Shown in pieces: positions 1-10,579 of a DNA stretch of 55,573 bases; the stretch's first letter is position 1; each line of letters opens with the position of its first letter. Made by a program: the position numbers and the translations under genes. Under the pieces are notes generated by a model. The model made no database searches. It saw nothing but the letters and a program-made list of their open reading frames with translations, and was not told the DNA's origin. Source of the stretch: Gnetum montanum (taxonomy: Eukaryota; Streptophyta; Gnetopsida; Gnetales; Gnetaceae); contig MNCI01005779.1 in NCBI GenBank assembly GCA_015680685.1, positions 442,133 to 497,705 on the forward strand, in the 5' to 3' direction.

Positions 1-391
1 TTAAATGCTCATAATCAAGTCGTACTCATTCTGCATTAAACAACAAGTAATAAATAATAGGTAATAAATAACATGTAATAAAATCCTATTCCATGCACTG
101 CAAGGTTTATCTAGGAAGTTCATCTTTATTGCCGTACACAACTTGTGTTTAGGTACAATGTTGCTCGAATAAAGATCCGTTCACTTTAGGACTTCTACTG
201 CGGGCACATGGAAAATATTCTATCTCTGGAGTGATCAATCTGCGAGAGTTTCCCTACTGTCTAGCCTAGGATTATCAAATACAGAAGAGCCGCCTCTTAT
301 TTATAGATATGACTACGCACCGCGATATCGCGTATGCAATATTGCAGGGGAAGACGCGATATCGCGACCCATGCAATATCACGTCCCATCA
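1..391 (-). mobile_element. G-family gypsy LTR fragment (copy G0)
   Basis: The stretch matches the G1 LTR (24612-25474 and 31458-31774) over its whole length, including the segments about 'tttattgccgtacacaact', 'gctcgaataaag', 'gggcacatgg' and the TATA motif near 298-305 (minus-strand TATAAATA). It ends in a run of CGCGATATCGCG-type palindromes and CCCATCA at 385-391, the equivalent of the family's CTCATCA end. No polypurine tract follows at 392, so this is the outer end of an element (its 5' LTR on the minus strand) or a solo LTR. The rest lies left of the window. Insertion was into the tandem array that follows. Confidence 0.85.
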
Positions 392-3199
392 AATGTCATC
401 TTCATTCTTTGCTTTATAGCTACCTACTAGTAACATTTCACCTCCCCACACGTCGATCCACCTTTCTGCACATCAGTCCATCCTTCTACATGTCAGTCCA
501 CCTTCCTACACGTTAACATTGCTTGGTTAAATGGTATATGATTTTATAAGATAGTTTTGTTGATCTTGACCTTGTGTGATAGCATGGGTGAGATTGGCCA
601 CAACACTTAGCACCTAGACAAAAAATTTCATACAAGTGCAAGAAGTAAGAAAAACCATGAAATCTTAAAAATAAAATAATAAAATAAGAAAAAGTTTAGA
701 AAAATTAATTTAAAATTAAATAAATAAACCACCTCACCTAAGTTAGGACTTAGGTAAGAACCACCAAAATTAGAAATTTGAAAATGGAATTGGAAAATGA
801 GCATTATAAAAAAAAAGATTTCGATAACAACAATTTTTACAAAACAAGAAGGATAAGAAAAGTCAAAAAATAAAGAGTCTGAGGAGAAAGGTTTTTAAAA
901 AAATTTAATAGGCTCCAAGATAGAATTGAAAAATGAAATAGCTACAAGAAAATGGCAAGTAGAGCTGATAAACAAAAAGTAGGAGAAAAACCCTCTTTCT
1001 AGTGTCAAAAAGGTATTGATGCATAAAATTTGGTCACACTAACACCTAGCAAAAAACTCGTTTGAGGAGACTATTGCCTAGGATGCCTCCCGTATGGGTA
1101 CGAAACCTAGGAATAGTCTTAACTGGAGAGGGCTACATAGCTTTTTAAAATAGTAAACAAATGAAAATTTTAATTAGAATGAGTGTCTCAAATTTAAGAA
1201 TACAAAAGGTAACCAAAATAATTTTTTCGTGCTTCATGGCTACTGCTATTGTTTGTTGCTAGTTTGTTGTAGATGTTGTTGTAGCCAAAATTGTCTATAG
1301 CTGCCAAAGGAGGGAAAGAAAGAGAAGAGGCTAGATGAAGGGGCCCATTGATGCATCTCTAACGCATAGATAGAACATGCCCCATCGCCAGCATAAGAGA
1401 GAGAACTTTGTCCTTGTTTAGAGAAGCTTATCACGGATGCACTGCCTGCTAAAAATAAAGCAAAACTATAGAACCCTACCGTTGTCAACTACTACAACAC
1501 CATAGTAGAGATATAGAGAGAGAGAGAGAACGAGTCATCAAATCCCACTATCATGTGTTGGTAGATGTGTTGTTGGCTCTACTCCTATGTTTGCTGCCAT
1601 CACGGGTTTGCCATGAAAAGAAAAAGGGAAACCACCACCTCTTGGTTTCCTATTAAGATTGTTGATAGTCATGCATGCAGCTCTACCACTGTTGGCTATC
1701 GATAGTTCATTGCTAAGAATAAAGAAATAGGATTGTAGAACCCACTTGCCACACTTGATGTCTACACACATCAGCTATGCCACTATCGCCCCAAGAAAAA
1801 TAAGAGAAGAGAAAGAAAGAAAACCACCATTCACTGGTTTCTTAGCCCTTAGAGATCCCCCCTGCCCCCTGCCCCCCCACCCCCAACTCATCTGCATGTG
1901 TCTCAATGGAGAGTGACATAGCTATTTATGAAGAAAGCCCCATTTGTTAAGAAGGCCCTTGCTTTTTCCTCCCTCTAATTTCATCTTTGTTCTATGCTTT
2001 ATAGCCACCTACTAATAATGTTTCACCTCCTTGCATGTCAATCCACCTTCTTACATGTTAGTCCATCCTCCCACATGTCGGTCCACCTTCTCACATGCTA
2101 ACATTGCTTAGGAAAATGGTATATGATTTTATACGATAGTTTTGCTGATCATGGCCCCATGCAATAGCATGAGCGAGATTGGCCACAACACTTAGCCCCC
2201 AAACAAATCAAAAATTTGTAAATGAAACTGGAAACAAAGGCTATAAAAAAAAGGTTTCAGTAACAACAATTTTCAAAAATGGGAAGCATAAGAAAAGGTT
2301 AAAAATAAAGGGTCTAAAGAAAAAGGTTTTTTAAAAAATTTAGCAGGTTCCAAGATAGGATCCGAAAATGAAATAGCTATAAGAAAATGGCAAGAAGATG
2401 TGATAAAAAAAAGGTGAGAGAAAGGTCCTCCTTATAGCGCCAAAATGGTTGATGCATAAATTTTGGTCACACCGACACCTAGGAAAAAATTCGTTTGAGG
2501 AGACTATTGTCTAGGGTGCTTCTCATATAGGTACAAAAACCTAGAAGTAGTCTTAGTTGGAGAGGGCTATGTGGCTTTTTAAAATAGTAAAAAAAAACAT
2601 GGAAATTTTAATTGGAATGAGTGTCTCAAATTCAAGAATACAAAAGGTAAAGAAAATAAACTTTCCTTACTTCCTAGTTGCTGTTGTCGTTCGTCGTCGG
2701 TTCATTGCAAACATTGCTATAGGTTCATTGCAAACATTGCTATAGCCAACATTGCTTGTAGTTGCAGTTGCTAGAGGAGGAAGAAAGAGAGAAGAGGGTA
2801 GATGAAGGGACGCACTAATGCATCTTTGATGCATAAACAAAACATGCCCCGTCAATTTGTCCTTGTTTGGAAAATCTTGTCGCAGATGCACCATCCCCTA
2901 AAAATAAAGTAGAATTGTAGAACTTGTGCTTGTAACTATTGCTATCACGTGTTAGTAGATGCGTTACTGACTCTAGTCCTACGTTTGCCACTATCATAGG
3001 TTTGCCACGAAAAGGGAAAAGAAAGTTGCCACTCTTAGTTTCCTATTGAGATTGTTGATAGTTGTCCATGTAGCTTTGCCGTTGCTAACTATCACCAGTC
3101 TATTGCTAAGAATAAAGAAATTGGATTGCAAAACCCGCCTACCACGCTTGATGTCTGCTTGCATCGACTACGCCATTATCGCCCTAAGAAAAATAAGAG

Positions 3200-3236
<37 letters not shown>

Positions 3237-3562
3237 CAACTATCCCCTAGTTTCTTAGCCCCTAGAGACCCCCATCCCATCTGCGTGTGCCTCAATGGAG
3301 ACCGACACAGTTGTTTTAGGAAGAGAGCCCAATTTGTTAAGGAGGTCCTTGCTCCCTCCTTCCTTTGATGTCGTCTTCATTCTCTGCTTTATAGCTGCTT
3401 ATTAGTGATGTTTCACCTTCCCACACGTCGGTCCAACTTCTTGCAGGTCAATCGACCTTCTTGCATATTAACATTGCTTGGTGAAACAATATATGATTTT
3501 ACAAGATACATTTGTTGATCATGGCCTCGTGCGATACCATGGGCAAGATTGGCTACAACACT
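392..3562. repeat. Tandem array, about 2.1 copies of a 1.4-1.6 kb unit
   Basis: Unit 1 is about 392-1975, unit 2 about 1976-3364, and a partial unit 3 is 3365-3562. Landmarks recur in order: 'ctttatagc(t/c)acctacta' at 411, 2000 and 3388; 'aacattgctt' near 519, 2100 and 3470; 'gagattggccacaacact' at 590, 2175 and 3545; 'gcataaa.tttggtcacac' at 1020 and 2453; 'gagtgtctcaaatt' at 1181 and 2620; a GA microsatellite at 1515 and 3203; 'atctgc(a/g)tgtg(t/c)ctcaatggaga' at 1890 and 3280. The offset between units falls from about 1583 to 1388 bp, so unit 1 carries extra sequence. I recognise no domain. Short minus-strand ORFs at equivalent places share 'SFSKQGQ'/'RFSKQGQ' and a 'GVEPTTHL'/'GLESVTHL' peptide, which may only reflect DNA similarity. 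Confidence 0.75.
3203..3233. repeat. GA microsatellite
   Basis: About 15 GA repeats inside unit 2 of the tandem array. The equivalent place in unit 1 (1515-1529) has a shorter GA run, so the microsatellite predates or travelled with the duplication and expanded in one copy. Confidence 0.9.
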
Positions 3563-4461
3563 AACATGGTAGAGCAAATTCTCATACCTTCATAGAGCCA
3601 AGAATAGTTCTAAATGTTAAGTTAAAACAAACTTTTGCACAAATGCATTTTCTTTTTTTAGGCTTTCTTGTGCATGCTAACATGGCAATGTTGTGGTGGC
3701 AGATGAAGTGAAGTTGATCAAAATGAGATTCATTTGTTTGCTGATGAGGCAATGTTGACATAGAAGTGCTATCATAGTAGATGAAGTGAAGTTGATCGAA
3801 ATGAGTTTCATTTGTTTGTTGATGTGGCAATGCTTATGTGACAATGCTGATGTGGCAGTGCTTACATGGTAGTGCTTACGTGACAATGCTAATGTTATCT
3901 AGATGATGATTTTCTATCTAGTTAGAAACCTCTACCAATTCTAAATGCTTACATGGAAGAGCTAAATTGAAGCACTAAGTGGATTAAAAATACTTTCACA
4001 CATGCCTCAAAGTTTTTGAAAAGAGACTTAGCCCTTCAGAGTGCTACTAACTAAGAGCTTACGTGATAAATCTATATAAGGTTTTAGAGAGCCAACAATG
4101 ATTTGATAAGATGGCTATTCATGCTGAGCTGGGAAAAAAATTTAAACACATGCTCTAAAACTATTTTAACCTTGGTTCCGCAAAGCTGCCGTAAACAAAT
4201 GCAATTGGAGCTGTTATATGTAAAGGTAAGAAGAAGAGCTGAGCAAGCTCGAGCACACCTTAGTGCGTAAGATGCTGAGCTGTTAGAAGAGATCGGGTTA
4301 AGTAAAATCAAGGAAAAGGTTCAACACACTGGCTCTAAATGCTGACCTGGCATATGAAATGTTTCCCTGCAAAAAATAAGGTCAAAGCTTATACTTGCAC
4401 CGAATAAAAGACTCCATAGAGAAGCAGAACCAGCAACCAAGCTTAAAACCCGCAACTCACA
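3563..4461 (-). mobile_element. Copia LTR fragment, C-A type
   Basis: The last part (about 4380-4461) matches the outer end of the C-A LTRs: 'aagcttatacttgcacc', 'aaaagactcca', 'accaagcttaaaac' and the terminal 'caactcaca' correspond to the segments ending at 9339 and 22500. Upstream, motifs 'catggtagagc' and 'agagccaagaatagttct' repeat as in the C-A LTR. The other half of the LTR is missing. It abuts the tandem array at about 3562. Confidence 0.65.
3699..3895. repeat. Local tandem repeats (79 bp and about 15-18 bp)
   Basis: A segment starting 'agatgaagtgaagttgatc' occurs at 3700 and 3779 (period about 79 bp) with few differences. It is followed by several copies of a 'gatgtggcaatgctta'-like unit of 15-18 bp to 3895. 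The open frames here (for example 3582-3830, minus) come from the repeat and are not genes. Confidence 0.8.
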
Positions 4462-4935
4462 ATACAATATTTATATTTTTAAGGTGAGGTTTTCAAGGGT
4501 TGGAAAATAAATAAACCTTAACCTTGGGCCTAAATTAAGGGCCGGTCCTAAGGTTGAAAAACAATCACCTTACCATTACTCCAAACAATTCTCTTTTTTT
4601 TAACACTGCTACCAATCAATTCTTTTTTTTTTTTTTTACACTGCTACCGTTTTTAACAACCGGAGCCGGCGCCGCCGGAGTCTGGGCCGTTGGGCTGGCA
4701 CGGCAATACAAGATATATTCAAGCCATGGCTAATTCGCCAGTCAGTTTTATGTTCGCTTTAATATAAAAAAAATAAAAGGTCTCTCTATCCAAGGAGAAC
4801 GCTCACCAGCGATTATGCGCACTTTAGAAATCATAGAAGAAGCTTTGCCCTGTACAGCCATACAGCAGGATTGTCCTCGAAAGTCGTAACCGCTGTTTCT
4901 TCTGGGCCCTCTTAACCACTGTTTTGTCCTGGCAG

Positions 4936-4944
4936 TATATAAAT
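4936..4944 (+). promoter_or_regulatory. Distal TATA box candidate
   Basis: TATATAAAT at 4936-4944. A start 25-35 bases downstream would give a leader of about 540 nt with at least two upstream ORFs before the RING-H2 start codon. Confidence 0.4.
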
Positions 4945-5455
4945 GATATTCAAAGAACAGAAGAGTAATTGTATTTGATTCTGTGGCGATAAGTTTGCTG
5001 GATAATTGACTTGGGGATGTGACTGGTTTTATTTAATTGTAATCTTTAAATGTTTTTGAACACATTTTCCAACGGGCTGAACTATAATGAATCATACAGT
5101 GTATATTATAGGGATGCAGATGCATGCGCTTGCAATAAGATTTAAGAAACATGCTGCGTGGAATCTGCATCAGAATCTGTTTGAGATTCATGAGGCTCGA
5201 GATGTCGATTCCTCATATGGTTGGCAATTGGGAGGAACAAATTTTTGTTCTATTATTATTGGCATTACCCGGAGGAAAATTTGAGAAAATATTGAGGGCA
5301 AAGCAATTCAAGAATTGGACCAATGAACCAAATAAAGTATTAAAAATTTATGAGTAAAGATCTGGGGAAGGGTCTGTGCAGCTTACTTGGTTGGTACTAG
5401 TGGGATAGCATTATACTGCATTTTTATAGTGGATCACATTTGCCTTACCATAGTG

Positions 5456-5466
5456 TATATATAAAA
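5456..5466 (+). promoter_or_regulatory. Proximal TATA box candidate
   Basis: TATATATAAAA at 5456-5466, 44 bases before the ATG at 5510. A start about 30 bases downstream would give a short leader of roughly 20-25 nt without upstream ATGs. It is the stronger TATA match of the two. Confidence 0.45.
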
Positions 5467-5509
5467 TTAATTCTTGTCTTTTCTTGCGGGGTATTTGTGA
5501 AGTAGCTTT

Positions 5510-6178
5510 ATGGTGGACGTTCCACCACACAAAAATATATTTGCGACAAAGAACAATAATAATTATGATTTGGGTTTGAATGTGATTGAACAGAGATGGG
5601 CAGTGTTCTCCATGGGGGGTTTGCTTTCAGAATCTTCGTGGGCGATGCCTGTGATGGCAGGCAGCGCAGCTCTCTTCATTGTGTTCTGCTGCATCACCCT
5701 CGAGAAATGTTTCTTTCTTTTCGGCAAGGCCGCTGCTTCTCCGGCCGAAGCAGCCATGGCGGAGCTGCCAGTGTTTGCGTGGCAAGAATCTCAAAATTTT
5801 AACACCAGCATAGACAGCAACAACACGCAGCAGCAGCAGAACGTCCAATGCGTGATATGCCTGCGTGAATTGCACAAGGGAGAAACGGCAAGGCTTCTGC
5901 CTAACTGTAATCATGTGTTTCATATGAACTGCATCGATTCATGGATCCGTTCGCGCAATACTAGTACGTGCCCTGTATGCCGTTCTGCACTCGTGCCAGT
6001 TCGTCGTCGTATTGCTAATGCTGCTGCCGCTGCTGATTTGCCTGAATCGCTTCTGTGCCAGCGTATGTCCATTGACGTTGTTTCTGTATCGTCGCCCTCG
6101 CCTGCAGTATCCATGCCACCGGCTTTGGCAGAGCCTGAAGAACTCATACTTGCAATTCGCAGCAGCACATCCTCCTGA
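5510..6178 (+). CDS. RING-H2 finger protein, ATL-type E3 ubiquitin ligase
   Basis: Uninterrupted 222-codon frame. Residues about 47-71 ([20 protein letters not shown]...) form one transmembrane helix. Residues about 84-91 (AELPVFAW) resemble the GLD-region spacer of ATL proteins. A RING-H2 finger follows with ligands C114, C117, C133, H135, H138, C141, C154 and C157, the Pro at 131 before the third Cys, and W145 in the 'CIDSWI' segment typical of ATL ligases. The C-terminus has an Ala run (170-175) and a low-complexity tail. By family knowledge it would recruit E2-ubiquitin and ubiquitinate substrates at a membrane; the substrate is unknown. Lack of introns fits the ATL family. It is the only intact ordinary gene in the window, flanked by dead transposons. 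A later in-frame Met at residue 35 is possible, but the first ATG keeps the proximal promoter spacing. Confidence 0.93.
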   Translation: MVDVPPHKNIFATKNNNNYDLGLNVIEQRWAVFSMGGLLSESSWAMPVMAGSAALFIVFCCITLEKCFFLFGKAAASPAEAAMAELPVFAWQESQNFNTSIDSNNTQQQQNVQCVICLRELHKGETARLLPNCNHVFHMNCIDSWIRSRNTSTCPVCRSALVPVRRRIANAAAAADLPESLLCQRMSIDVVSVSSPSPAVSMPPALAEPEELILAIRSSTSS

Positions 6179-6380
6179 GCAATTGCAATCGATGATGATG
6201 ATGATGTACATGGTATTATTGGAAACGTCTTTTGAAAAAAACCACACAAGATGCAACTTAGTTGTAATACGGCACTACAATTTATAGTTTTTGGATCTGT
6301 TTGGTTTTTTGACTTTTTTACTTTCGGATGTTTTCCGCCCACGAATAGCAATAGTCCTCCGCTCTACAATTCATGAACGT

Positions 6381-6386
6381 AATAAA
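6381..6386 (+). terminator. Poly(A) signal candidate of the RING-H2 gene
   Basis: AATAAA about 200 bases after the stop codon, preceded by T-rich sequence (6290-6330). Canonical form and plausible distance for a plant 3' UTR of about 220 nt. Confidence 0.5.
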
Positions 6387-7445
6387 AATTTCCATTTCCG
6401 CAATTCATGGCAGCTGAATTGCAAACCTGGAAAACGGTAAATACACCACTCTGATCTGTGCGACCCTCTTTTGAGCACTTGTTTCTGCCTACGGAACTTA
6501 GTTTTACCGGAATCTGCATAACCAGCTGTTAAAATTTGGTGCGACTAAATTTGGTTTGATTTAGCTTAAAGAACATAACAAATTGGAAACTGAGAGTTCT
6601 CTATATCGTCACTGAGAGTTCTCTATATCGTCACACCCTTCTTGATCGAGGCCCATCAACGATAAGGCTACCATCTCGGGGCAGCAGGCGGACGGGGAGA
6701 AAGTAGCAGACCAAAGAATGGCCAAACCCAGAGAATTTTGGTAAAAGTACTCAGTCGCAATATAACTGCAGCGTTTCTGCTTTGGAAAGTTTTCTCTTCT
6801 TTCCATCTCAATTTTTGGCCAGATTTGCTTCAACCTGGATATACAAATGGGTAAATATGTATACACAGTATAGCAGTGAACATAGATTTTCAACTTTCTC
6901 ATCGAACCTTCATTGCATTTTGTGTTTTCTGGTACTGTGTCATCTGTGTTTTGTTTTTGTTATTGTGTCAGAGCTAGATTATTAATTAATTTTCCTTGTC
7001 CTCTTCGACAATCAGTTCATTGCTGGTGCCACTTATTAGGGATCATTCCAACATGGTTTCTTTTTTCTTTAGCCCCATTAATTTATTGTTGGTGTATGAT
7101 CCTTTTATCACATCACTGCACGATTCCTACGGGATGCTTCCTTGGCATTCCCCAGCCTGTTCACCTTGATCATTTTATTACCATGGCTTCTCAACTCAGC
7201 TTCAATTCACAAAAAGGCTGATGATATTCTAGCCCTTAGTATCTTCATCATTTTGATAACCCAGGCGTTGTTTTGGTTTATCATCTATTGCTTGGAGATA
7301 ATTAAGCAATGCTAATGGCTTTTGATGTTAAGAAATATGTTTTGATTTATTCAAAAAATGTTTTCAAAACTATTTGATCATGATGCTTTGATTCAGTAAA
7401 ACATACTAAAGAATTGGTCAATTCTTTGTGCAAGGAGCTTGCTAC
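6387..7445. other. Intergenic sequence
   Basis: No recognisable gene or transposon. A perfect 22-bp tandem duplication sits at 6589-6632. A GC-richer patch at 6640-6720 lies in a minus-strand frame (6609-6902) whose product I do not recognise. The rest is T-rich. It ends at the target duplication of the C-A copia element (GCTAC, 7441-7445). Confidence 0.6.
6589..6632. repeat. Perfect 22-bp tandem duplication
   Basis: The unit 'actgagagttctctatatcg'+'tc' occurs twice back to back without a mismatch (6589-6610, 6611-6632), so it is recent compared with the surrounding decay. Confidence 0.95.
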
Positions 7446-9339
7446 TGTTATTTCCTGAACGCAGCTACCTTATAAAAATTTGAGTTAAATACAGAATGGT
7501 AGAAAGACTAGTAGAAAGTCCCAAATAAGCTTAATGCAGAAAATGAGTAAGCTGACACTAAGCTTTTTAAGGTGGTTCAGATGGTAGATTGGTGGTCTTA
7601 CATCCACCATAAAAATGTCCTCCGATCCTATTTATTAATTAAGAAAAATTATAAGCCCTTTACAATACTGGACTCAGCACAACCACTAGGGTTGAAGTCA
7701 TAGAAATTCACTTTCATAGCACAGAGGAAATTAAATACTCTGCCTTGTCTCGACACAGAGACTTAAGAGTTATCGAGATTTCTGAGAAAAGAAAATAGAA
7801 CTTTTATAAAGAAGAAACAAAGAGAGAGATTGAAAAGAAAAAATTCTAGTTCAAGGAAAAGGCCCAAACCCAAAATTACATAGCCAAGCTAGAGAGCTTC
7901 ATTTTATGGCCAATATACTTTTTGGTCATTTTCACAGCCGTTCATCACCTATTGCTAATATGCTGGAGAATCATGAGAAGTGGTTAAGTTGTAACCATTA
8001 CCAATCTACTAGGAAGAGTAGCTGAAAAAGAAGAAGTTATATTTGTTACACCTTAGCTTTCCTTAATACATTTGGTATGAGCTTCATGTGAGCATTAAAA
8101 GCTTAGTAGAGGACAAAAAAAATCTGTCATTTCATCTTTGGTGCCAATGGTTCCTTCACTTCCCATGGAAATAACAATCTTTGCTTATATGGGAGATAAT
8201 GACTCTTTAAGCTTCAACTAACAACTCCCCTCTTATCATTAATAAGGTTTATCTTACTTTTATGTAATACAAACTCTAGCTTTTTTGTGTAATAGCTCTT
8301 TTCAATATAAGTTTATAATGCCTCTTTTATTTCTCCTAATGTAACATCAATTTTCCAATGTAGCTCATATAGAATCAAAATTTGATTTTAGCTTTAAAAA
8401 TTTTATTAAAGCCCACTTATATTCTTTGCTATGAGCTTTCCTTTCACTTAGGTTGACATGGCAATGAAAAAATATGAAGCTTTTTAATTCTTATGGCTTT
8501 TATGCTTTTTTAAAAATAGGCTTTTTTTCTACATGTGATACAGGAGCTGGCATGGTAACATGGTAAAGCTATTTTGGAAGAGTTTGTAGAATCAAAAACT
8601 AGTTCAAAATGTTGATCCTACAAGCTAATGTGGCATGGTGCTCAGTAGAACTGAAAATTGGTTCAAAAGCTTTTCCAAAAAGAGATGAGCTTTTCATTTG
8701 AGCTTGCATTTGTAGAAAAAAAAATGCTAATGTGGTAGAGCCATTTTTAGGAAGCTTTTGTAGAACCAAGAACTAGTTTAGAGCCTATTTTAAATAAGAT
8801 GTTATTTTTGAAGGTGACATGGTAGAACTAATTGAATGAGCCTTTCATAGAATAAAAAATGGCTCTTTAAGCTAATTTTGTTTAGCACATACTTTCTGGG
8901 CTAAAGTGTAAGAGCTATTTTTTGCTTCTTTATAGAATCAATATATGGTTCTATGTGTTGGTTCTATACACTAAGCTGGATTAAAAATTCATTTATAGAC
9001 ATGTTGTAGAAACTGTTTAAGCTCAGTCACACTAAGTCCTGTTAAGAAAAAAGAAAAAATAAAAAAAAGAAAGTTGATGTGGTAGAGACAATTTGAGCTA
9101 TCTTTACAGAGCTAATAATGAAGAGATGAGCTTGAAAAACAAAAACTATTTGAGTGCACATGATGTTGAGAAAGAGGAGCCATCTTCACAAGCTAAGTAG
9201 AACCAAAATATGGTTCTACATGATGATATGACAAACAAAAAATTTCATGTACAAGATAAGGTGAAGGCTCAAATTCATGCAAAAAAAAAAAAGCTCCACT
9301 ATAAAGCCAAACTTGCAACCAAGCTCAAAACATGCAATA
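7446..9339 (-). repeat. C-A 3' LTR (1894 bp)
   Basis: Matches 20786-22500 in order: 'tgttatttcctg.a.g.agctacc', 'ccttataaaaatttgagtt', 'catccaccataaaa', 'aagccaaac.t.caac' and the terminal 'catgcaa(t/c)a'. The distal third (8520-9330) is a degenerate repeat of a roughly 60-100 bp module with 'atggtagagct' and 'tagaaccaagaactagtt'. It is about 180 bp longer than its partner. Confidence 0.9.
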
Positions 9340-9350
9340 ATATCCCCCTT
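9340..9350 (-). other. Polypurine tract of C-A
   Basis: On the minus strand AAGGGGGATAT lies directly before the 3' LTR, the expected place for the plus-strand primer of reverse transcription. Confidence 0.7.
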
Positions 9351-10096
9351 GTTAAGATTGGAGGAGCTGGCAAAGTAAGCTTCAATGAGAGGAAGATCAT
9401 GCATAGCTAGACACTTAGAAATAGCCTAAAAAGTAGTTTCAAGCTCAAAATCATCGTAAAAGTTAAGTTAGCTCATGCATACAAATTATAATAAAAGAAC
9501 ATAGAAAGCTCTTAATAACAAATATTAAGTTAAGTAGGAGAATCATATCGCTAGTTAAATACGAGCAAATAATTATCATAACATAGGTCATACTAATCAA
9601 GCTTACACCACAATCAATCAATTAAACACCAAATCCAATTGATCATACATACACAGTTCATAATAAGTCAAGTAGTCAAGAGAACACTATAACTTAAAAC
9701 AACTAAAATAGATGAAAATAACTTAGCTAAGCATAAAGTAACCTAAGAAATGCTACACGCTTATATATTAAGAATGTAGAGAAATCAACTTCACTATTTT
9801 CTGACAAAATAATATATCCACAATCACATCATCTTTCTGACAAAATTTCACATACACAATCATATTATTATACATCAATTCTCCTCCTTTTTGTAAGAAA
9901 AAGATGAAAAGAAGATCCACTGGACATTAAACAAATTAAGGTCAAAATGCAAAGATAAACATAGGTGATAAAAATAAATAAGAGATATGCATAAGATCCT
10001 AAATGAAAAAACACAATTGTTAACCTCAAGGCATAGATGTAATAATGAAAGAGCAACTAGACATAGGAGAAAAAGAATATGAAAGACATAGAATAG
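9351..10096. other. C-A 3' noncoding region, AT-rich part
   Basis: Between the polypurine tract and the antisense frame. AT-rich, with a short direct repeat ('tctgacaaaat' at 9799 and 9836). I see no domain on either strand. The minus frame at 9868-10056 encodes only a hydrophobic low-complexity peptide. Confidence 0.5.
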
Positions 10097-10572
10097 ATGA
10101 GAGAGTCAAGTAGAAACTTAGAAAGCATTAAAGCTACGGATATTCATAAGAGCTTTGGAATGAATCAAAAGGATTTTAGAGAGCTTGGGAAAGAGCTGAG
10201 AAGAGTAGAGGTGGACAAGGATCAAGCATTGATGAAAATTCCATCAAGAATAGAGTATGAAAGAAATAGAGAAGAGTGAAAGGTCCAAGAAAAATTTAGT
10301 AAGGAGGTGGAAAAGGTTACGATTCCAAAATAATAGGAATGCCTAGAGTGTGAGAGACAAAGACCTTTGGCATCCCGAACACTTGAAGAAAAAAGAGGTT
10401 ATATAGAATAAGACATTGAGACTTTGTACTTCATCCATGGCCTCTTTGGGATGTTGCATCTGCCAAGCTTAGAGCAAAAAATAAGATCATCCTCTAGTCA
10501 TGATCCTTATAAGGGAATGCATGAATCCATAAGATATAACTTTGAGGATTTAGAAAAATTAGCATGAGCTCT
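10097..10572 (+). pseudogene. Antisense ORF remnant in the 3' region of C-A
   Basis: On the strand opposite to pol, one frame stays nearly open from 10097 to about 10572 (roughly 155 codons with about four stops). The first 60 codons are uninterrupted and charged, with a coiled-coil-like stretch (ELGKELRRVEVDKDQALMK). Later parts include 'ECLECERQRPLASRTLEEK' and 'YFIHGLFGMLHLPSL'. I do not recognise the family. Additional ORFs, including antisense ones, are known between pol and the 3' LTR in some plant LTR elements. This could be one, or a captured or inserted fragment. Confidence 0.4.
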
Positions 10573-10579
10573 TGGTTCT

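Larger units (their letters stand above)
4462..5509 (+). promoter_or_regulatory. Upstream region of the RING-H2 gene
   Basis: About 1 kb without recognisable transposon sequence between the copia LTR fragment and the RING-H2 gene. It contains a duplicated T-run plus 'acactgctacc' (4590-4656), a short GC-rich patch with 'ggagccggcgccgccggag' (4661-4680), and two TATA-like boxes listed separately. ATG codons between the boxes open short frames (5087-5284 and 5151-5357). These would be upstream ORFs if transcription starts at the distal box and absent if it starts at the proximal box. Confidence 0.5.

Noticed and set aside
1246-1771. Minus-strand ORFs in tandem unit 1 as small genes
   Set aside because: The equivalents in unit 2 are shifted and shortened; similarity is explained by the DNA repeat and no domain is recognised.
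3582-3886. Two overlapping ORFs with repeated 'HQQTNE.HFDQLHF' peptide
   Set aside because: The peptide repeat follows from the 79-bp DNA repeat in a copia LTR fragment.
5087-5357. Small plus-strand genes upstream of the RING-H2 gene
   Set aside because: No recognisable domain, overlapping frames; better described as possible upstream ORFs.
5627-6351. Antisense and alternate-frame ORFs across the RING-H2 gene
   Set aside because: Shadows of a GC-richer coding region; the 222-codon frame has the full RING-H2 ligand set.
6609-6902. 97-codon minus-strand ORF
   Set aside because: No domain recognised, contains the 22-bp duplication, and no supporting promoter; left as intergenic.
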